DNA from: Crotalaria pallida
Taxonomy: Eukaryota; Streptophyta; Magnoliopsida; Fabales; Fabaceae
DNA: 64,000 nt
Direction: 5' to 3'
Assembly: GCA_037953625.1 (NCBI GenBank)
Contig: CM075655.1
Location: 78,147,501-78,211,500, forward strand
Positions within the stretch are counted from its first letter, which is position 1. The number at the start of each line of letters is the position of its first letter. This document shows, in pieces, positions 46,421 through 59,500 of this stretch. A program made the position numbers and the translations under genes. The notes beneath the pieces are model-generated. The model saw only the letters and a program-made list of their open reading frames with translations, was not told where the DNA came from and did no database searches.

Positions 46421-46656
46421 TACGTCCTACCATCCAAACTCTAGAATGAATGCATTTTATCTTTTAGACTTAAGGGAAGTTGATTAATACTTTACAGGCC
46501 ACCTAGGCTTATTTTCTTTATCAAAAAGGACCGTTACCAAACGATCTTTTTGTATTAATCAATTTCTCTAAGTCTTGATCCCTTGGACTATTATTAATAA
46601 TTCCTTAATTTAATAAGTTAGAATTGAAAATGGTGTTTTCAGGTTCTGAACAATTT

Positions 46657-46979
46657 ACTCGAGTAAACTTCAGGACACTCGAGTGTTACTCAACTTTTCC
46701 AGATTACTCGAGTGTTCTTAAGACTACTCGAGTGTTCATGACTTTCTGAGGATTTGGGTTTTTATTTCAACAATTTACTCGAGTATTTCATGGGTTACTC
46801 GAGTGTTCTTGAACATTTCCAGAATACTCGAGTGACCTTGAATGACTCGAGTTTTTGACCTAAAATTGTCCTCAGGACATGCTCGATACTCGAGTACCAA
46901 ACAAAATACTCGAGTGTTCTTGTCCATTTTACATTGTTTTGATAGCATTTTACTCGAGTACCCTGCCTTTTACTCGAGT
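46657..46979 (-). repeat. six ACTCGAGT palindrome pairs in the solo LTR
   Basis: ACTCGAG starts at 46657/46677, 46706/46726, 46777/46797, 46826/46845, 46888/46908 and 46952/46972, so within-pair spacing is 20, 20, 20, 19, 20 and 20 bp. Confidence 0.92.
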
Positions 46980-47721
46980 GTTTCGTAGCAGATAACACTG
47001 AAACCTGGTTTTAACATAACATTTTCATTTCTACTTAATTCTAGTCCATTCCAGGGATCCACAGCGTTCATACAACATAATTTGAACATGTTACAACATT
47101 CATTTCATATCAAAACACATATTTGACAGAGAATTCAGTAATCATGCATTAAAACACATTTTCACAACTCAATACCTCAATTTGCAGAATAAGCTCAATA
47201 CTCATGAATTAAAGTTCATTTAAGCTTGCATGCATGATACATAACTTGCTCAACACAGTTTTAGAGCATGGATTGGTCTCCAAACCAAAGTTCCTATTCA
47301 ATCTAAGCCCTTAGAGCCTCTTGGTTTCTCTCTAACCCAATTCATGGAATTTAAACTCTATCTAGTGAATATAATTACTTCCCCTTACCTCTCAAATGTG
47401 AATCAACAGAAAGAAATCCCAGAAAAGTGCTCCAACCCCAGAAATCACTTTGAGCTTCACATGCATGACAGTTTTGAGTGCACCACCAAAACCGAATTGG
47501 TTCACCCATGAAACGGAGATAAGAATTGGGGAAAATTAGATTTCTAAACTCTATACAACATGTTCTAACTAAAGGAATTGAGTTTGAGACTCGGGAGCTC
47601 GAGAGCTTACCAGAAATTAATCTCCAAGTAAGCTCCAGAAACCAACTTTGACAGAATAACTCCAACTTCCAAGCTGTCGTTCTCCCAACACACTCACTCA
47701 ATCCTCACGATTTTGGTGTTT

Positions 47722-47750
47722 ATACAAAGCTCGTGATGTGAGCTTTGTAT
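47722..47750 (-). promoter_or_regulatory. leader hairpin, loop ACATCAC
   Basis: An 11-bp perfect stem ATACAAAGCTC / GAGCTTTGTAT, with the same loop as 9388-9416 when read on the minus strand. Confidence 0.8.
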
Positions 47751-47874
47751 TCGTGTATAGTTTATGACTTGAATCGAAACAGAGAGAGAGAATCGTTCAC
47801 TTGAACCCAGGAACCCTAACTTCTTCAACTTCAACAAGAATGAGCCAAATCTTCACGAATTCGGTGTTGATTGG

Positions 47875-47884
47875 CTTTTATAGG
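47875..47884 (-). promoter_or_regulatory. TATA box of the solo LTR
   Basis: Minus strand CCTATAAAAG. The palindrome pair at 48014/48034 lies about 130 bp upstream. Confidence 0.75.
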
Positions 47885-48309
47885 CTTGGAGGAGGCTCAT
47901 GCATCACGCCACGACATCCATGGCATTGGCATGGTGGTGATTTTGTGTCAACGTCACGAAATCGTTGGCTGTGACTCACCAAACGCACTAACTCGTGCAG
48001 TTTGACCCAGAATACTCGAGTATTCCAGAAAATACTCGAGTGTTTTACCCAGATTTTGAAAAATAATTATTTTATTTACTTTCCCTCCAAAATCTTTCCT
48101 ATAATTGCTTCTAGGTCCCAACCCAGGGACTAATATGCAAAACTCTTATTTTATGCATTTAAATTATTTATTAATTAATTTCACACACCTAAGCTAGTCA
48201 CATGAACACATATTTTAATCAAGGATTAATATAGAAACTATTAATTATAATTAAATTATAATTAACATTTCATTAATCGGGGATTAAAATTTTGGGGTGT
48301 TACACCTTT

Positions 48310-48600
48310 CCTTTGATTCGTGATCGCAAGTCATCCAGTTTCTTCAAAATAAGAGCCGCTTTCTTAGGGCTCAAGTTATCAATGTCTTCAATGTCATCTT
48401 CATCCAATTGTTCAAGGTCTAAGTTTTTAGGAATAGAAGGAGGAGGAGAAGAGAGGTGGGGTGAGGGGGACTTGGGGGGCCGTCCCTTCTTTTTTGCCAT
48501 GGAGGCAAACGACGGAGATCAAAGATCTGCCGCGAGTCAAGAGTAGAGACGAGAAACCCTAGCAGATGGTTATGTGTATTTCTTCTTTTAAAAGTGTAAT
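48310..48600 (-). pseudogene. LINE B 5' end: leader and N-terminus of ORF1
   Basis: The minus-strand ATG at 48500 gives MAKKKGRPPKSP, matching LINE A, then an acidic stretch to RIKGK, where the solo LTR is inserted. Upstream (48501 to about 48600) is a leader containing AACCCTAGCAG. The exact 5' end is uncertain. A possible imperfect target duplication is CTTGTG at about 48625 against 29394-29401. Confidence 0.85.
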
Positions 48601-48629
48601 CCTGGAGGAAATTTCAAATGATACTTCTT

Positions 48630-49132
48630 GTGTTTGGTTTGTGTTTTATCTTAGAATGAAATTTCAAATAAAAAATACCCCTTAATACTTTGTGTATGTG
48701 CTGGTTTGTTTCTCTGAAGTGTGTTTTAGCTTGTGTTTTGTTTCTTTTTTTAAAGTGTGCCTTTTGCTTAGTAAAAATGAACTTTCAAATTTATAATACT
48801 CATCGGTACTTTGCTTCGAAATGCTATTATGATTCTAATGCTAAATTGAAAGTGTTCTTAGGTATAAATGAATGATTTATAATATGAACTAGTAATGAGG
48901 ATGGTTTGTTATCTGATGCTTGATAATTCTTATAAGTTCTTGATATGCTTTGTCTTGAATTAGTAAGATATTAGGTTTCCAATCATAAATTTTGATTAAG
49001 TTAAGAAAATTCCAATCTTAGTTCTATCCTAAGTGGGGGAGAAATCCCTAAAAGTAATGAAACCTCCTGATTTGCAATAGGATTCCCCAATTTCTCATTA
49101 TTAAGGTGAGTCGACTTTCGGGGACGAAATTC
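48630..49132 (+). other. 3' interior of element D
   Basis: No gene recognised. It contains the conserved TTTCGGGGACGAAATTC box (about 49118-49134) that precedes polypurine tracts in this group. Confidence 0.6.
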
Positions 49133-49133
49133 A

Positions 49134-49150
49134 TATAAGTGGGGGAGTAT
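49134..49150 (+). promoter_or_regulatory. polypurine tract before second D LTR
   Basis: ATAAGTGGGGGAGTA directly precedes the LTR start, which has mutated from TGTAAC to TATAAC at 49151. Confidence 0.88.
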
Positions 49151-49927
49151 TATAACATCCCCAATTTTATTAAATAGTTATGTGCATTAGTTTGTTAGAA
49201 TTAAATCATAGTTTAAGTTTAAGTTAGGCAAATGGTTTGATTTGATTTAGGTAATTAAGAGTTTAAGTTAGATAATTATAAGAAATATGAAATTTTAGTA
49301 TTTTAGTATTATTTTATTTTTAAGAAAGTTTTGGAATGTATTAAATTGTGTTTTAAAAAAAATTTCGAAGTATCTGGATACTTTGGTAAGTATCCGGATA
49401 CTTTTCCCAGTTTTAAAGTTGGTTCACTCGAAGTATCTGGATACTTTGGTAAGTATACGGATACTTTTCCCAGTTTTTAAGTTGGTGCTGCAGAAAACAG
49501 CACATAATGCACCATCCTTCTTCTCTCTTTCTCTCATGCGATTTTCCCTCTCTAAAACCCTAAATCTTCACCTTCAAAGATCCACCCAAAACCAACACAA
49601 ATCATCACTCAAAATCAATTTCCCATCATTAATGCTTCACTTTTCCAACCTTCAAACCCCAAAATCACTCACTTTTTCCCCAAAATCCAAGAACCCCAAA
49701 TTGACCGACAAACCCTAACTTCTTTAATCAAGCTCCTAGTGCCATATAATCAACCAAGGGAGTTTAGAAAGTGACTAAGGGAAAGGAAATGGAGGCTTAG
49801 AAGCTTGGATTTAAGCTTGGAGGTGATGCTCCATCAAATCCCCAATTTCTCTTTCTCTCTCTAAAAAGTAAGAGGAAGTATTTTGGTTTAAATTAGGGAA
49901 GGGATTTAATTATAATAATAGAAATAT
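49151..49927 (+). repeat. second D LTR, left part
   Basis: It matches 13941-14645 closely apart from a tandem duplication of the palindrome block (about 49364-49477). It is interrupted at 49928 by element F. The rest of the LTR is 61534-63102. Confidence 0.92.
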
Positions 49928-52900
49928 TGTGAGACCCACAATTTTACCCAATTTATTTGAGAATTTATTTTTAAAATTAAAATATTATATTTGATTTTTG
50001 ATAAATTGTGATACCTGGATTTAATTAAAATAATATGAATTATATATGCATACCAATGTTTCTCTAATGTATTTAAATAAAATATTTTAAGGTATATTAT
50101 TTGATTTAAATGATCTTAGAAAATGAAATGCTTTTGATGGATTAAGGTGTTCTATCTTCAGAAATTCATATCTTTTAAACCGTACGTCAAAAAATTACAA
50201 ACGATATATCAAAACGATCGTATCGAAATATAGATTATGAAAATATAAATTTTTGAATTTAATTTTGGATTTTTCGAATTTTTACTGCTGAGACAATATA
50301 GTACGAATTATGTGTTCTAAAACTTGAAGATGTTATTTAAAGAAGCAATTAATGACCTCTTGACCCAAGTGTATTTTATTTTAAAAACAAAAATACATTT
50401 CTGAAGTTTTCTATTGGTCCACCGTCCAAAATTTTATTTTTACTTCATTTTATTGTTTTTTTTAAATTAGAAGAAATGAGGTGATTGGTGGAAAGTGTGG
50501 TGACTTAAGTCTAGGTTGAATGCAAAAATTTTCTCCCTCTTTGTGCATGAATGCACCGTCCAGACTAAAGGGTGTGGGGGGGGGGGGAAGTATTCCGATT
50601 TCCATCATGTGCTTATTTTAGGAATTAAGAAGTGCATGGAACTTGTAGGCTAGGATTAATTGAAGAGGAATTTTCTAGACTATCATTAAGTGCCAAAAAC
50701 AAATTCCTAAGGGTAAATTACTCCCTCTTAGTCGTGTGAATCATCCAAGGAAGGATGAGAAGACCTAAAATTGTATCCTATAAATAGAGCCTTCCAAAGC
50801 TTTTGTTAACACTTTCATTCAACCAAAATCTAAGAGAAAAAATTGTGGAAGAACCCTAGCACTAGCAGAAGGAGGCGTGAGCAAGAGAGGAGTATCAGAG
50901 AAGTCTTTTTCATTTTTGCCCTGCTTAAGAAAAAGGTATTCCTATTTACTGATAATTTATTCTTCTGATTTTGTTTTAAGTTTTCGTTCTTGAGAAATCT
51001 CCTTCTAACAGTAAAGTTATGTTCTTAAAACTATTCCTATTTCATAAACTCTAAAATGTAAGTTTTTAAATTGTTTTAAGTATTTGTGAATTTTATTCAT
51101 GTTCATATGAATAAGGATTAAAAATGGACTTATAAAGTGGTTTAAAGAAACAAAGTTTCCCCTTTTTATTTCCTTATGATGGACGAATTTCCTTAGAAAG
51201 AAATAAGGGCATGGAAAATTTGATTTACGATCATATAAAAATGTTTAGGTGATTTTTGAAATTTTGATAACGATTGTTTGAGGTTTAGTCATGATTTTTT
51301 TAGAGAAATAACCCTCTGACGAATGAACAAAACTAGATTTAGAAATTTGGCAAAAATTGATTTTACTCACTGTAAGAACCATGAGGTACATGAAATAATA
51401 ATAATATTTGTATAATTGTTGAATGTTTATGTGCATGAGTGATTCTTTGTTCTTTATAGTTAATAACTTATTATAAGGTTTAAATGATTGATTATGTGAA
51501 AATAATTTTGGTTACTGTTGTTATCATGATGATATGACCGAAATTTTTATTGATATATGGTGAGTATGTTGTTGTAATTTTTCTAAGTAAATGTGTAGTT
51601 ATGTGGTGTGTATATCTTTAAATTCCTGAAGTGATTTCATGAAATAACAATTGAAGAAATGATTTTTATAAAAGTTAATAATTTTGGGAATTTAATTATA
51701 CTCTGGAAAATTTTAATGGCATGAGGATATATGAATTAAAATGATATTTCTATGTGTAATTATGATGTGCCTATATGCCTATGTGTTTAGTGTAATATAT
51801 AGTGTTAAAAAGAAAGTTTTATGTAACTGAAATTATTATTTTTATGGAAAATCAAGTTGCTGTCCAGACTTGATATAAATTAGAAAATGAGACTATTTTT
51901 CTAAGTTATGGATATTTTTGAGTTATAGTTCTTAGTTCTTTGTATATAGGTGTTAGAACGTTAATTATGATGAAATTTGTGAGTAAATGCAACTTGTTGG
52001 TGTGGCTGTCAAGCAATATTATTTTGTTTATTTTGTCAAACTTTGGGATATTTTTATAGTAGAGTATGTATGTAAGCTATAGGAAAAAGTTTCATATTTT
52101 TCTGATTAACTGTTTGAAAGAAAAGTGATTTTTTTTGGAATTAAAGTCTAAGCTGTTCAAAAAAATAATAATAATACATTGTTTATGTGATTTGATTAAA
52201 TTGTGATGATGTGATAAAAATAGGTGATTTTATGTAATAGGAGTTTAGATGCATAATATGTATGTACTGATGCTTAAAAGTGATTTTCTGTGTACTGTTT
52301 ATAGTCTGTGATTTAATTACATTGACGATAGAGAAAAAATTATTTTGAACTTTGAATGCTTGAGTTTATATTCTAATTGAGTTATATTTTTTTATAGTAT
52401 GATTATGCAAATTTTGTTTACTGCTTGATTTGATTTAAATGTTGCATCAAAGATGAGTACTTCTAATTCATGCTGTATGAATAGTCTGAAAGTGGTAGTT
52501 GTTATAAGGTGTTTAAAAATGAAATTTTTAGTAAAGGAAAAGTTAAGATTTATTTTTAATATGTTATGATTATGTTTTAAAAATTATGTTAAGTTTGGAA
52601 AAGGTTTTCATGATTTAAAAGCTACAAAGAAAAAGTAATTTTTCTGATACAGTAATCTGTTTTTGATTTTCAAAAAGGATTAATTGATTTCAAGTATTGG
52701 ATATTTTGAATACATGTCTTTTTGGGAATTCAAAGATGATTGGAGAAATTGTATTTGTTAAAAGGTCATGTATCTTTACCACTTGTGGTTTGCTTAATTA
52801 GAATTGTGTTGTTATTTATGGGATTATTTTGTAAATATTATTTGGTAAAGGCTTTCGTTTGGATTCGGGTGACGTGACTTCAACTCAAGAGGAAACTAAT

Positions 52901-54882
52901 TTTGTAGCTTCAACTCAAGGTGAGAGAGAAGTCTTCTTAAGACATAGTGGCATGTAGGATAATGTTAGGACGTTCCGTATCATCTCAAAGGTCGGAACTA
53001 GGGTTCTATCGGGTGAGTAGTAGAACGGCAATGGTGTGTGTGTTCTGCCGTTCATACGAAAATAACGATCCCTCGAATATAATTGTATGTGTTGGATATT
53101 TTGTTTAATTATGATGTTGAATCGATTATAATATTAAATTGTAAATGATAACATGTCTGGCGTATTTGTTATATAAACCTGTTATTGGAAAATTGATTCA
53201 TATGATGATATGTTGGAGAATTTTTGGGGAATGATTAAAAGGCTTTATGGTTTAAGAAATTGGTATGGAATTGTTATGGATATTTATGAAAGTTTATAAT
53301 GTTATCCCCTGATCGGACTGTCATGGTGACGTGCTTGATCGTTAAGTTTTGCCGGCCACGTGAATGGAACGCCATGGTTGTGAGCTCGGTTTGGAATTCG
53401 TTGTGATTTGGAAGCGCCTGGATAGGTTAATCCCTTAGAGGTCGAGACCTGTTAGAAGTGTGGCTTAGAATGGGTCGACCAAAACTAGGATTTATGACAG
53501 ACTTAAAAGACTTAAAAGACGTAGGAACCCCTTTTCTAAACCATGCGTTGAGAGTGAAGTAGTGGAGAGGAAAGATACCGTATACTTGGAGGCTGGAGTC
53601 CCTTCAAGTGGTGATTGCAATAGGGGAGGGCAAGGACGGTGAAACGTCAAGAAGCCTCGAGTACTTCTCTAGGCGGGACGGGACTACATTGACAAGGTTC
53701 ACTGGAGTCTGGACTTTCGTCGTAGTAAGGACTGCAGGCCAACTGGAGAAAGTGTTGTCGCCCCCTTGAGCAAATCATAGATGGTGAGAGGGAACCTGAA
53801 CGAGGCTAGAAGTTCGGTAGGTGTTGGGTTTTTGGAAACTTTTGGGAAATAAATCTTGTTGACCACCGGCGTCTGGTCACATAAATTTTGATATCTTGCT
53901 TACCACACACGTCTGGTACAGCCTTCCGTCTACTGGCTCCGATGCCGGCGTGGTTAGGGTTCCTGTGCGTCCCATCTGCTTTCCGAACTAGGATATGGTT
54001 GGAATTGTGGAGGAGATGTAACGTGTGTGCTATCAATCCCTTGAACCTCGGTAATGGTACCCCCCTTTTGGTTTACCGATGGTTGTGATGCCGAAACATA
54101 GAGACAAAAAGATAACTACATATAAAGGTTAAAGCTTTATTAAGAATATTCTTTTGGGAAAGAACCTTATTGTATTATTTTTATAAGGTGATGATAATGA
54201 TGATGTATATGCTGCTATGATATGCTTGAGTGGTCTTAATATTCTCCTGTAGTAAGTCCACGCCGTCGACGATTATATCGTTCGGAAGTGCTTACTCTCT
54301 CTATTTCCCTTCCTGTGGACACTGGGGAACAATGTTCACAGATCAAGTAGTAGTTCGAGTAGTGGTTGCTCAAGTTGGAAGAGGATCGCGAGATGGTGCC
54401 CATATGAGGAGGAAGCAGAAGCGACAACCGAGGAATCTTTCAGACACTTGTGGCGAAGGATAGCAATGAAGACTAGTATTCTAGGATAGTATAGTAGTCT
54501 TTGTTTTGTACCCTATCTTAAGGTGATTAAGACATGATTACTCTATCCCGATGTAACCCCTGTTGTAATAAAGATTATTTGGAAAGAAATAAAAGAAGTT
54601 CTTTTGGTTATGTATCAAGTTCAAAAAGTAATTAAATGTTAACGCAAGTTAACCATCGAATAAATATGGCGTTAAGAAAATAAGTTTTTGGAAATGTGTC
54701 GGTAACATCTCTTTTTGGAAAAAGGATTTTATGTTGCAAATATTTTGAAAACCAAGTAACTCAAATAGTATTATGAAAACCTTTTTGTAAAATAAATAAG
54801 ATGAACGGATTTTGGTAAATGTTATAAAAAAAATGGCGCAATTTTTTAGTGAAAATTCTAAGTTCCAAACTGGGGTGTTACA
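49928..54882 (+). repeat. 5' LTR of element F (4955 bp)
   Basis: Starts TGTGAGACCCACAATTTTACCC and ends GGGGTGTTACA. TATA-like TATAAATAGAG lies near 50780. Donor-like AAAAAG|GTATTC is at 50936. Hairpins TGACCA/TGGTCA (53860-53879) and TACCA/TGGTA (53901-53918) lie near the 3' end. Short frames (for example 54230-54463) have no known domain. Confidence 0.92.
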
Positions 54883-54887
54883 TTTAG

Positions 54888-54904
54888 TGGTATCAGAGCG
54901 ATGG
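54888..54904 (+). other. primer-binding site of element F
   Basis: TGGTATCAGAGCGATGG, 5 nt after the LTR. Initiator-Met tRNA type. Confidence 0.93.
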
Positions 54905-55073
54905 TTGTCCTTAGTGGCCTTAAGTATAGTCTTACAAGCTTTCCTTGTGTGACTCTGTTCGTTAGTATGTAGGATGGGTGTCCTTCGTGGCTTTAAGCAT
55001 AGCCTATATGCTTTTCTTTTTTGACCCTCTGCTTAATCTAAGTCTTAAACTCCACGTGTGTAGAAGAATCGCA

Positions 55074-56285
55074 ATGGCACGTCGACAAGCAAATGAGGAA
55101 CCGATGAACGCTTAACAACAAGCGGCTATGATGGCTCAGACAGTTGCAGTTTTGGTAGGAGTAAGGGACAACATGAACCTTATGCTCCAACAACTTCAAC
55201 AGAATCAGAATGCGAATGCTGGTGGACAAGGAATCAGAGGCCTTGATGAGTTTTGCTGCAGAAATCCGAAGGAGTTTGCTGGAGGTTATGCAATGGAAGA
55301 GGCTGAAGCGTGGATAGCCGGTCTAGAGAGGATTTTTGGAGGAATGGTGCAGTGCACGGATGAACAGAAGGTTGCCTATGCTGGGCATATGATGGTAGGA
55401 GAAGCAGCCGATTGGTGGCGTAATGAGAGGCAAGCTTTAGCTGGAGAAGCTGGAGTGATAACTTGGAATCAATTCAAGGATAGGCTTTTGGTGAAGTATT
55501 TCCCGGAGCATCTGAAGACAGCCAAGGAATTGGACTTCCTGCAATTGGAGCAAGGCAACATGAGTGTAGGGGAGTATGGTGCCAAATTTGAGAACTTGGA
55601 AAGGTTTATGCCTTACTATGGAGAAGCTGTGAACGAGAGGTCTAAGTGTACAAAGTTCCTGGATGGTTTGAAGCCGGAAATTAAGCAAGCTCTGGCGCCA
55701 TTGGAAATAAGTGTGTTTACAACTTTGGTGAATAAGGGGAGTATTGTGGAAAATGGGTTGAAATCGAGGGATTTGACTGGGAAGACAGCTGTCCAATTTT
55801 CAAGTGGTGGTCCTATGAGGCACTCCCCAGGAAATGGAAACCAGAACAGTGGAGCCCAACATCAAGGTCCTTATGGGCAGGGAAGTGGACAAAGAGACAA
55901 CAAATTAGGAGGCAACAATTCGGCTGGAAGTAAAAATCGTAGTGGTGGAAATCGAAACAGGCATGGGAATGATCGTAACAACAATCGGAATAATCAAAAC
56001 AATGGTGGGAACCGAGGGAACAATGGGAACGCTAGTGGTAACAATGGGGATGCTGTCGGTGGACAAGTTACTCCACCTGCACTTTGCAACAAGTGCAACA
56101 AGAATCATTACGGACCCAACTGCCCTTATGAAAATCTCAACTGCTTTAACTGCAACAAACCAGGACACATTTCGAAGAATTGTAGGGAACCAAAGCGTGA
56201 AATGGGTTATGATAGACCAAAGAGAAACGAAAGAGTGTTCGCTATGGTTGGAAATGAGGATGCTAATGCTGCTAGTCGTTCTTAG
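55074..56285 (+). pseudogene. gag: gag of element F with an early stop
   Basis: The expected start is ATG 55074 (MARRQANEEPMNA), but TAA at 55113-55115 interrupts after 13 codons, probably from CAA. The same frame is then open for 385 codons from the next ATG at 55128. The capsid domain (about 55240-55780) shows DWWRNER, VKYFPEHLK, MSVGEYGAKF and ERSKCTKFLDGL. A Gly/Asn-rich linker is followed by two zinc-knuckle motifs, CNKCNKNHYGPNC and CFNCNKPGHISKNC. The frame ends at 56285 with no protease. Reinitiation at 55128 would lose only about 18 residues, so a near-complete Gag may still be made. Confidence 0.9.
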
Positions 56286-56541
56286 GATTAACGTTTTGTA
56301 TTGAATGTTGTTTGAACAAAGTGGATTTATCCACTCATCTTGTCTAGTCTTTTAGTTGTTTTGTTTCCTTGACTTGTTTTGAAGGAGTTTTTCCTTCTCG
56401 TACATTAATATTTTAAGGTGGAATCTTTAAGATTCAAGGAATGAATGCGGTTATGTTCATAAGAATCTTTAAGTAAATTATGCCTCATTTTCAATATCAT
56501 AGTATTTCTCGGGGACGAGAAATCTCTAAGTTGGGGAGGAT
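56286..56541 (+). other. 3' untranslated region and polypurine tract of F
   Basis: The conserved CTCGGGGACGAGAAATC box is followed by AAGTTGGGGAGGAT directly before the 3' LTR. Confidence 0.85.
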
Positions 56542-59500
56542 TGTGAGACCACAATTTTACCCAATTTATTTGAGAATTTATATTTAAAATTAAAATATTA
56601 TATTTGATTTTTGATAAATTGTGATACCTGGATTTAATTAAAATAGTATGAATTATATATATATATGTATATATACATGTGGTATATATATATTATATAT
56701 ATATATATACATACCAATGTTTCTCTAATGTATTTAAATAAAATATTTTAAGGTATAGTATTTGATTTAAATGATCTTAGAAAATGAAATGCTTTTGATG
56801 GATTATTGTGTTCTATCTTCAGAAATTCATATCTTTTAAACCGTACGTCAAAAAATTACAAACGATATATCAAAACGATCGTATCGAAATATAGATTATG
56901 AAAATATAAATTTTTGAATTTAATTTTGGATTTTTCGAATTTTTACTGCTGAGACAATATAGTACGAATTATGTGTTCTAAAACTTGAAGATGTTATTTA
57001 AAGAAGCAATTAATGACCTCTTGACCCAAGTGTATTTTATTTTAAAAACAAAAATACATTTCTGAAGTTTTTTATTGGTCCACCGTCCAAAATTTTATTT
57101 TTACTTCATTTTATTGTTTTTTTTAAATTAGAAGAAATGAGGTGATTGGTGGAAAGTGTGGTGACTTAAATCTAGGTTGAATGCAAAAATGTTCTCCCTC
57201 TTTGTGCATGAATGCACCGTCCAGACTAAAGGGTGTGGGGGGGAAGTATTCTGATTTCCATCATGTGCTTATTTTGGGAATTAAGAAGTGCATGGAACTT
57301 GTAGGCTTGGATTAATTGAAGAGGAATTTTCTAGACTATCATTAAGTGCCAAAAACAAATTCCTAGGGGTAAATTACTCCCTCTTAGTCGTGTGAATCAT
57401 CCAAGGAAGGATGAGAAGACCTAAAATTGTATCCTATAAATAGAGCCTTCCAAAGCCTTTGTTAACACTTTCATTCAACAAAATCTAAGAGAAAAAAATT
57501 GTGGAAGAACCCTAGCACTAGCAGAAGGAGGCGTGAGGAAGAGAGGAGTATCAGAGAAGTCTTTTTCATTTTTGCCCTGCTTAAGAAAAAGGTATTCCTA
57601 TTTACTGATAATTTATTCTTCTGATTTTGTTTTAAGTTTTCATTCATGAGAAATCTCCTTCTAACAGTAAAGTTATGTTCTTAAAACTATTCCTATTTCA
57701 TAAACTCTAAAATATAAGTTTTTAAATTGTTTTAAGTATTTGTGAATTTTATTCATGTTCATATGAATAAGGATTAAAAAGGGACTTATAAAGTGGTTTA
57801 AAGAAACAGAGTTTTCCCTTTTTATTTCCTTATGATGGACGAATTTCCTTAGAAAGAAATAAGGGCATGGAAAATTTGATTTACGATCATATAAAAATGT
57901 TTAGGTGATTTTTGAAATTTTGATAATGATTGTTTGAGGTTTAGTCATGATTTTTTTTAGAGAAATAACCCTCTGATGAATGAACAAAACTTGATTTAGA
58001 AATTTGGCAAAAATTGATTTTACTCACTGTATGAACCATGAGGTACATGAAATAATAATAATATTTGTATAATTGTTGAATGTTTATGTGCATGAGTGAT
58101 TCTTTGTTCTTTATAGTTAATAACTTATTATAAGGTTTAAATGATTGATTATGTGAAAATAATTTTGGTTACTGTTGTTATCATGATGATATGACCGAAA
58201 TTTTTATTGATATATGGTGAGTATGTTGTTGTAATTTTTCTAAGTAAATGTGTAGTTACGTGGTGTGTATATCTTTAAATTCCTGAAGTGATTTCATGAA
58301 ATAACAATTGAAGAAATGATTTTTATAAAAGTTAATAATTTTGGGAATTTAATTATACTCTGGAAAATTTTATTTTTACGAGGATATATGAATTAAAATG
58401 ATATTTCTATGTGTAATTATGATGTGCCTATATGCCTATGTGTTTAGTGTAATATATAGTGTGAAAAAGAAAGTTTTAAGTAACTGAAATTATTATTTTT
58501 CTGGAAAATCAAGTTGCTGTCCAGACTTGATATAAATTAGAAAATGTGACTATTTTTCTAAGTTATGGATATTTTTGAGTTATAGTTCTTAGTTCTTTGT
58601 ATATAGGTGTTAGAACGTTAATTATGATGAAATTTGTGAGTAAATGCAACTTGTTGGTGTGGCTGTCCAGCAAGATTATTTTGTTTATTTTGTCAAACTT
58701 TGGGATATTTTAATAGTAGAGTATGTATGTAAGCTATAGGAAAAAGTGGCATATTTTTCTGATTAACTGTTTGAAAGAAAAGTGATTTTTTTTGGAATTA
58801 AAGTCTAAGCTGTTCAAAAAAAATAATAATAATACATTGTTTATGTGATTTGATTAAATTGTGATGATGTGATAAAAATAGGTGATTTTATGTAATAGGA
58901 GTTTAGATGCATAATATGTATGTACTGATGCTTAAAAGTGATTTTCTGTGTATTGTCTATAGTCTGTGCTTTAATTACATTGACGATAGAGAAAAAAATA
59001 TTTTGAACTTTGAATGCTTGAGTTTATATTCTAATTGAGTTATATTTGTTTATAGTATGATTATGCAAATTTTGTTTACTGCTTGATTTGATTTAAATGT
59101 TGCATCAAAGATGAGTACTTCTAATTCATGCTGTATGAATAGTCTGAAAGTGGTAGTTGTTATAAGGTGTTTAAAAATGAAATTTTTAGTAAAGGAAAAG
59201 TTAAGATTTATTTTTAATATGTTATGATTATGTTTTAAAAATTATGTTACGTTTGGAAAAGGTTTTCATGATTTAAAAGCTACAAAGAAAAAGTAATTTT
59301 TCTGATACACTTGATTTTCAAAAAGGATTAATTGATTTCAAGTATTGGATATTTTGAATACAAGTCTTTTTGGGAATTCAAAGATGATTGGAGAAATTGT
59401 ATTTGTTAAAAGGTCATGCATCTTTACCACTTGTGGTTTGCTTAATTAGAATTGTGTAGTTATTTATGGGATTATTTTGTAAATATTATTTGGTAAAGGC

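Larger units (their letters stand above)
45931..47388 (-). other. putative intron inside the solo LTR
   Basis: The donor AGAG|GTAAGG (first base 47388) and the acceptor CCCTTGTAG ending at 45931 match those in the Tekay LTR. It contains six palindrome pairs and the hairpin region. Confidence 0.55.
44729..48304 (-). repeat. solo LTR (3576 bp), Tekay type, TSD CCTTT
   Basis: Minus-strand start TGTAACACCCC (48304) and end GGTGTCACA (44729), flanked by CCTTT at 44724-44728 and 48305-48309. Removing it plus one CCTTT restores LINE B ORF1 in frame (RIKGK-AAVSL). With no interior, it is a solo LTR from LTR-LTR recombination. It has the same palindrome (ACTCGAGT), leader hairpin and reading frame as the Tekay LTR at 8874-11888. 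Confidence 0.93.

Noticed and set aside
44749..48304. Left border of the solo LTR at 44757 (TGTAAC) with no target duplication
   Set aside because: Setting the border at 44729 gives the proper GGTGTCACA end, a perfect CCTTT duplication and an in-frame LINE B ORF1. The frame match at 44757 was coincidence.
53806..54463. Short frames near the 3' end of the F LTRs (both strands)
   Set aside because: They are open in both LTRs, but the two LTRs are almost identical, so this is no independent evidence. They overlap hairpin sequence and show no domain.
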